A DNA stretch of 64,000 bases from the NCBI GenBank assembly GCA_029718625.1, contig CM056376.1:110651576-110715575 (forward strand), given 5' to 3'. Source of the stretch: Synaphobranchus kaupii (lineage: Eukaryota; Chordata; Actinopteri; Anguilliformes; Synaphobranchidae). The notes under the pieces were generated by a model. That model did not search any database and was not told the DNA's origin. It saw only the letters and a list, made by a program, of their open reading frames with translations. A program made the translations under genes and the position numbers. Shown piece by piece: positions 59,586-64,000 of the stretch. Each line of letters begins with the position of its first letter. Positions within the stretch are counted from its first letter, which is position 1.

Positions 59586-60135
59586 GTCTGTAGAATTACT
59601 CTAGTGGTACATATACTGTCTTAAAGTTGACTTAAATAATCATTTTCCCCGCTATTCCATACCCAAGAAAACACAGTGAATCAGACATTTTTCAGAGGCT
59701 CCGCTTTAGAAGTAATCCTGTAGTTATTTCTCCAGAAGAGGAGCAGAAGTAAGAAGTAACTTCAAGCAACAACAAAAAACTAAAAACAAAGAAATTATGT
59801 ATAAAGATCACATTTTCACACTCTGATTGAAGGTGTTCATTTAGAATTTCACTGCAATCTTAATGCAGTATACGCTGACTCACTCCTCCTTTGAAAAGTG
59901 TAACTTGCTTTGTCCTTTCATCCACCTGTATAGGCAGAATCCAACTGGAAAAAAGAAGAAAAAAAATGTTTTAGCTATTGTCCTTAAGTATCACAGCATG
60001 CAAAGAAGTTCCACTGAATTTCTTGAAAGTGCTAAAGACTTGACCCCAATGTGTGACTGTATCTGGGTCAATGACATGACTTTTTTTTTTTTGTCCAAAT
60101 CCATTATTTTAAACAAAAAATAATATAGACATTCA
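59586..60135. other. Upstream flank of znf518b
   Basis: AT-rich and not CpG-rich. Apart from the acceptor-like attctacag (minus strand) just before the znf518b ATG, no promoter feature is visible. It is probably intronic, with the promoter further right. Confidence 0.45.
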
Positions 60136-60297
60136 GGGCTTGATTTACTAAGTCCTTGAGCGAGTGCAAAACATTTTAGCACACGCAAAACCAATAACAT
60201 GACAAATGATTGGTCATGGTATTTGTTTTGCACCATTGTTTATTAGTTTTGTGTTTGCTAAAATGTTTTGCACATGCAATACTAGTGAATCAGGCCC
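60136..60297. mobile_element. Harbinger-like MITE, copy 2
   Basis: Ends gggcttgatttactaag and agtgaatcaggccc, flanked by the 3-bp direct repeat TCA at 60133-60135 and 60298-60300. The interior is palindromic around the cgcaaaac and gtttgc stretches. Same family as 35366-35533. Confidence 0.85.
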
Positions 60298-60351
60298 TCA
60301 GTATCTTACGTTGTGTCTTATCAGGCACCACTTAGATTTTCATTGAATATA

Positions 60352-60387
<36 letters not shown>

Positions 60388-60390
<3 letters not shown>

Positions 60391-61082
60391 TGCATCCGGA
60401 AAGTATTCACAGCGCTTCACTTTTTCCACATTTTGTTCTGTTACAGCCTTATTCCAAAATTGATTAAATTAATTTTTTCCCTCAAAATTCTACACACAAC
60501 ACCCCATAATGACAATGTGAAAAAAGTTTTTTTGAGATTTTTGCAAATTTATTAAAAATAAAAAAATAAAATTTCTCATTTACATAAGTATTCATACCCT
60601 TTGCTTTAACGTATTTTTAAAGTATCATATTTCATATTTGGTCGCATATCCTTTACATGCTGTTACTTCCTGAAGTCTGTGACCATCAATATCAAAAAAC
60701 TGTCGATATCTTATTTTCAGGTACTGTTACAAGCGATACTATAACCTCTCTCCATTTGAATGGATCTCTATGGAAATTGGGGGGTGAGACTAGATTCAGC
60801 TGTAAATTGCACTGGTACAGTATGGAACACATGGCTGGCTAAATGGCTGTAAGTTATCAAGGGTCTGAGCTATCAAGCGAGCCCCAAATCATCACTCTGT
60901 TGCCAGATATGGAGTAGATGTGGATGGATCACTTTAAGGGTTGTTTCTCCTGACTTTTTTCCCCATAGAGTTCTATAGGAAAATGAGTCTCATTGTGAGA
61001 TTAAGCTAATTCACCAAACGGTGAATTTTTTATAACCCTTTTTACTAATTTTTACCAGGGGTGCCAATAATAGTGGAGGGCA

Positions 61083-61085
<3 letters not shown>
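60388..61085. mobile_element. Half copy of a Tc1-like palindromic element
   Basis: It opens with acagtgcatccggaaagtat inside an AT microsatellite and runs to the palindrome centre (ccccatagagttctatagg). It then switches to unrelated sequence ending ggggtgccaataatagtgga and gggcactgta, which looks like the end of another Tc1-like family. It is one arm of the element at 61132-62297 joined to a foreign right end. Confidence 0.8.

Positions 61086-61086
<1 letters not shown>

Positions 61087-61131
<45 letters not shown>
61087..61131. repeat. (TA)n microsatellite
   Basis: About 22 AT repeats between two Tc1-like ends, a natural target for TA-specific insertion. Confidence 0.95.
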
Positions 61132-61134
<3 letters not shown>

Positions 61135-62297
61135 TGCATCCGGAAAGTATTCACAGCGCTTCACTTTTTCCACATTTTGTTCTGTTACAGCCTTATTCCA
61201 AAATTGGTTAAATTCATTTTTTCCCTCAAAATTCTACACACAACACCCCATAATGACAATGTGAAAAACGTTTTTTTGAGATCTTTGCAAATTTATTAAA
61301 AATAAAAAAATAAAATTTCTCATTTACATAAGTATTCATAGCCTTTGCTTTAACGTATTTTTAAAGTATCATATTTCATATTTGGTCGCATATCCTTTAC
61401 ATGCTGTTACTTCCTGAAGTCTGTGACCATCAACATCAAAAAAACTGTCGATATCTTATTTTCAGGTACTGTTACAAGCGATACTATAACCTCTCTGCAT
61501 TTGAATGGATCTCTATGGAAATTGGGGGTGAGACTAGATTCAGCTGTAAATTACACTGGTACAGTATGGAACACATGGCTGGCTAAATGGCTGTAAGTTA
61601 TCAAGGGTCTGAGCTATCAAACGAGCCCCAAACCATCACTCTGTTGCCAGATATGGAGTAGATGTGGATGGATCACTGCAAGGGTTATTTCTCCGGACTC
61701 ATTTTCCTATAGAACTCTATGGGGAAAAAAGTCAGGAGAAACAACCCTTAAAGTGATCCATCCACATCTACTCCATATCTGGCAACAGAGTGATGGTTTG
61801 GGGCTCGTTTGATAGCTCAGACCCTTGATAACTTACAGCCATTTAGCCAGCCATGTGTTCCATACTGTACCAGTGTAATTTACAGCTGAATCTAGTCTCA
61901 CCCCCAAATTTCCATAGAGATCCATTCAAATGCAGAGAGGTTATAGTATCGCTTGTAACAGTGCCTGAAAATAAGATATCAACAGCTTTTTTGATGTTGA
62001 TGGTCACAGACTTCAGGAAGTAACAGCATGTAAAGGATATGCGACCAAACATGAAATATGATACTTTAAAAATATGTTAAAGCAAAGGCTATGAATAATT
62101 ATGTAAATGAGAATTTTTTTTTATTTTTAATAAATTTGCAAAGATCTCAAAAAAACTTTTTTCACATTGTCATTATGGGGTGTTGTGTGTAGAATTTTGA
62201 GGGAAAAAATGAATTTGATCAATTTTGGAATAAGGCTGTAACAGAACAAAATGTGGAAAAAGTGAAGCGCTGTGAATACTTTCCGGATGCACTGTAT
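61132..62297. mobile_element. Giant palindromic Tc1-like element, 1.17 kb
   Basis: The left end acagtgcatccggaaagtat and the right end atactttccggatgcactgt are followed inward by about 580-bp arms that are reverse complements with few differences. The arms meet at atagaactctat (61709-61720). It is flanked by TA repeats, fitting Tc1 TA-target insertion. It has no transposase. Related half and mosaic copies lie at 60388, 52330 and about 63110. Confidence 0.92.
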
Positions 62298-62857
62298 ATA
62301 TATATAATGAATACATTATAACTTTTGGGGTTCTAAATGGCAAATATGTCAGGTGGTGTAACTGTCCCGAACATGGATGCAAACAAAAAAAGTTACGTAA
62401 AAAGACACAATTTGGCAACAAAACTTTTAATTAAATAGCTTGGCATGTTTTTGTTTTAGATTGCTATGAAATAAGTCAATTTGGTACAGAAGGTCTGTTT
62501 ATAAAGTATTCTATTACTTAATGAAATTAGTTTTTCAAACAAAAGGTTTTTTAAATGTAAAGGCGGTGTAACCAGTAAAGAAAGCCATTAAAAATCCTAT
62601 GACTTTAAGCAACCCATATGACTTTTCAAAAAATGCCCAAAGGACCTCTTTGATGCAGCTGAAAGGTTAGTAAGTCTCCCACAAATATTGAATAATTCAA
62701 ACTTTTTGATCCATGGTAAGCTTGGGGTCAACTTCCCATATCAAATGGTATGACCACTGGAACACTATGAAAATGTATTATTAAAAAATGTATACTTATT
62801 GTAGATAATAATAGCATTATTGACAGACTTGAGGTCAGGGTCATCAGTTAATATACA

Positions 62858-63100
62858 GTGAGCACCATAATTATTTGGACAGTGACACATTTTTTGTTGT
62901 TTTGGTTCCATACTCTAGAACTTTGAGTTTGAAAGGATACAATGAGGTTGAAGTGCAGACTGTCGGCTTTAATTTGAGTATATTTTCATCCATATCGATT
63001 GAACCGTTTAGAAATTATAGAACCTTTTGTACATAGTCCCCCCCCCCCCCCCTTTTCTGGCATCAAAAAATATTGGACAGTTTAACAGAATGTAGAATAA
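62858..63100. mobile_element. Tc1/mariner-like end fragment
   Basis: It starts acagtgagcaccataattat, then ttggacagtgacaca, then ggctttaatttgagtatatt, typical of a fish Tc1/mariner non-autonomous family. It contains a C-run at about 63040-63052. A fragment of the 61132 family follows near 63110. Confidence 0.7.
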
Positions 63101-63189
63101 AGGGATCTCTATGGGAATTGGGGGGGTGGGACTAGATTTAGCTATAGTATATAAAAGACTATATATAGTCTTCTGATATCCTTTTATAC

Positions 63190-63370
63190 CCAGTCATGAT
63201 AGCAACACCTGTTTACCTGTGGAAGGTGTTTTTTGAACATTCCACAACCTTCCCAGTCTTTTATTTTTTTGCCCCTGTCCTAACTTTTTTGGAACGTGTT
63301 GCAGACATCAAATTTGGAATTAGCGTATATTTACAAAAATCAATAAAGTTGATAAGGTAAAACATTAAAG
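63190..63370. repeat. Dispersed repeat fragment, class uncertain
   Basis: cctgtttacctgtggaaggt, then cctaacttttttggaacgtg and ttgcagacatcaaatttgga, a sequence I recognise as recurrent in fish genomes. Its class cannot be settled from this fragment. Confidence 0.45.
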
Positions 63371-64000
63371 GGTAATCCCACCCAAAAACAACATTAACTC
63401 AATGCGCAACTAATTAAGTCTTTCTTTGTGGCTGGCCAAAAAAATAATCTGTACTGAATTAATTCTACCACTTCCTCGTTTTTGAAAGACGACAGTGTTT
63501 TCAAGTGGGCGTGTAAATTACATAGCAAGTAGGCTGAGTCAGCGAGGGAAAAATTGCTGCCTGCATCTCACTGTTCTGAGAGTTCTGTGGTAGGGACATG
63601 TCGTAGATCAAGCTAGCTATCATTGCTATTAGGGTTGCAAATTCTAAGGAATTTCCTTGATCGATAGTCGTCAACGTTAATGAACAATCAATCGATCAAT
63701 CGATAACAAAACAGCTAAAAATAGCTTATGACGTAGAAAATACAAAATGCATGTTTTTTTCCTCAATCAAAACTTTATTGAAACATTTGAGAAATACGCC
63801 TGTTTCATAGCATAACACAAATATAATTATGAACGCTGTTTTGTTTAAGTATGATATTTTAATAAGGCACGGGAAATTGCGCTCACTCTTCCGAGGCCAA
63901 ACTCACGTGCCGCCCGGCTTGGACAAGAGGGAAAATAAATAATTTTAATTTAAAAAAATGTTTTTATATTATTCTTTTTTATATATAATATATATTTTTT
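63371..64000. other. Right-end flank
   Basis: AT-rich sequence with no supported exon. The region near 63625-63710 (attagggttgcaaattctaa, then repeated atcgat-like motifs) may be a repeat fragment. Confidence 0.4.

Overview
The window looks like ray-finned fish (teleost) nuclear DNA. It has two vertebrate genes with introns or long single-exon structure, and many fish-type repeats: tRNA-derived SINEs, Tc1-like, hAT, PIF/Harbinger-like and piggyBac-like elements, and long (CA)n/(GT)n tracts. There are no prokaryotic operons, CRISPR arrays, rRNA genes or intact tRNA genes. I do not name a species.

Layout. About 293-9925 is one uninterrupted minisatellite of roughly 290 units of 33 bp, with a second-order repeat of about 3.14 kb. 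From 10 to 34.8 kb the DNA is non-coding and repeat-rich. It includes a 6.3-kb hAT-bounded composite (22854-29198) holding a second, nested hAT element, a HARBI1-like transposase relic (29.3-29.75 kb), one copy of a 1.1-kb duplication (second copy at 36.4 kb) and a Harbinger-like element (32982-33827). From 34838 to 53195 on the plus strand I assembled 15 small exons whose splice phases join into one open frame ending in an SH2 domain of the SLP-76/BLNK/CLNK family; I call it clnk. Its introns hold a minisatellite, SINEs, Tc1 relics, MITEs and a 2-kb TIR element. A hAT element lies directly after its stop codon. On the minus strand, 57036-59585 is an 849-codon open frame for a three-finger C2H2 protein of the ZNF518 family, called znf518b. 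The last 4 kb is a mosaic of Tc1-like palindromic elements.

How the genes relate. CLNK and ZNF518B are neighbours in mammals (human 4p16), so each identification supports the other. Their products do not share a pathway: CLNK is an immunoreceptor adaptor and ZNF518B a nuclear zinc-finger protein. Here they are convergent, with 3' ends about 3.8 kb apart.

The most unusual structures are the giant 33-bp array, which stays open in several reading frames, carries a TTAGGG in nearly every unit and has higher-order structure; the nested hAT insertion, whose empty site is preserved elsewhere in the window; a 1.17-kb near-perfect palindrome; and the microexon architecture and altered SH2 N-terminus of clnk. 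I found no clear evidence of a wholly new biological system. The minisatellite is the best candidate for one.
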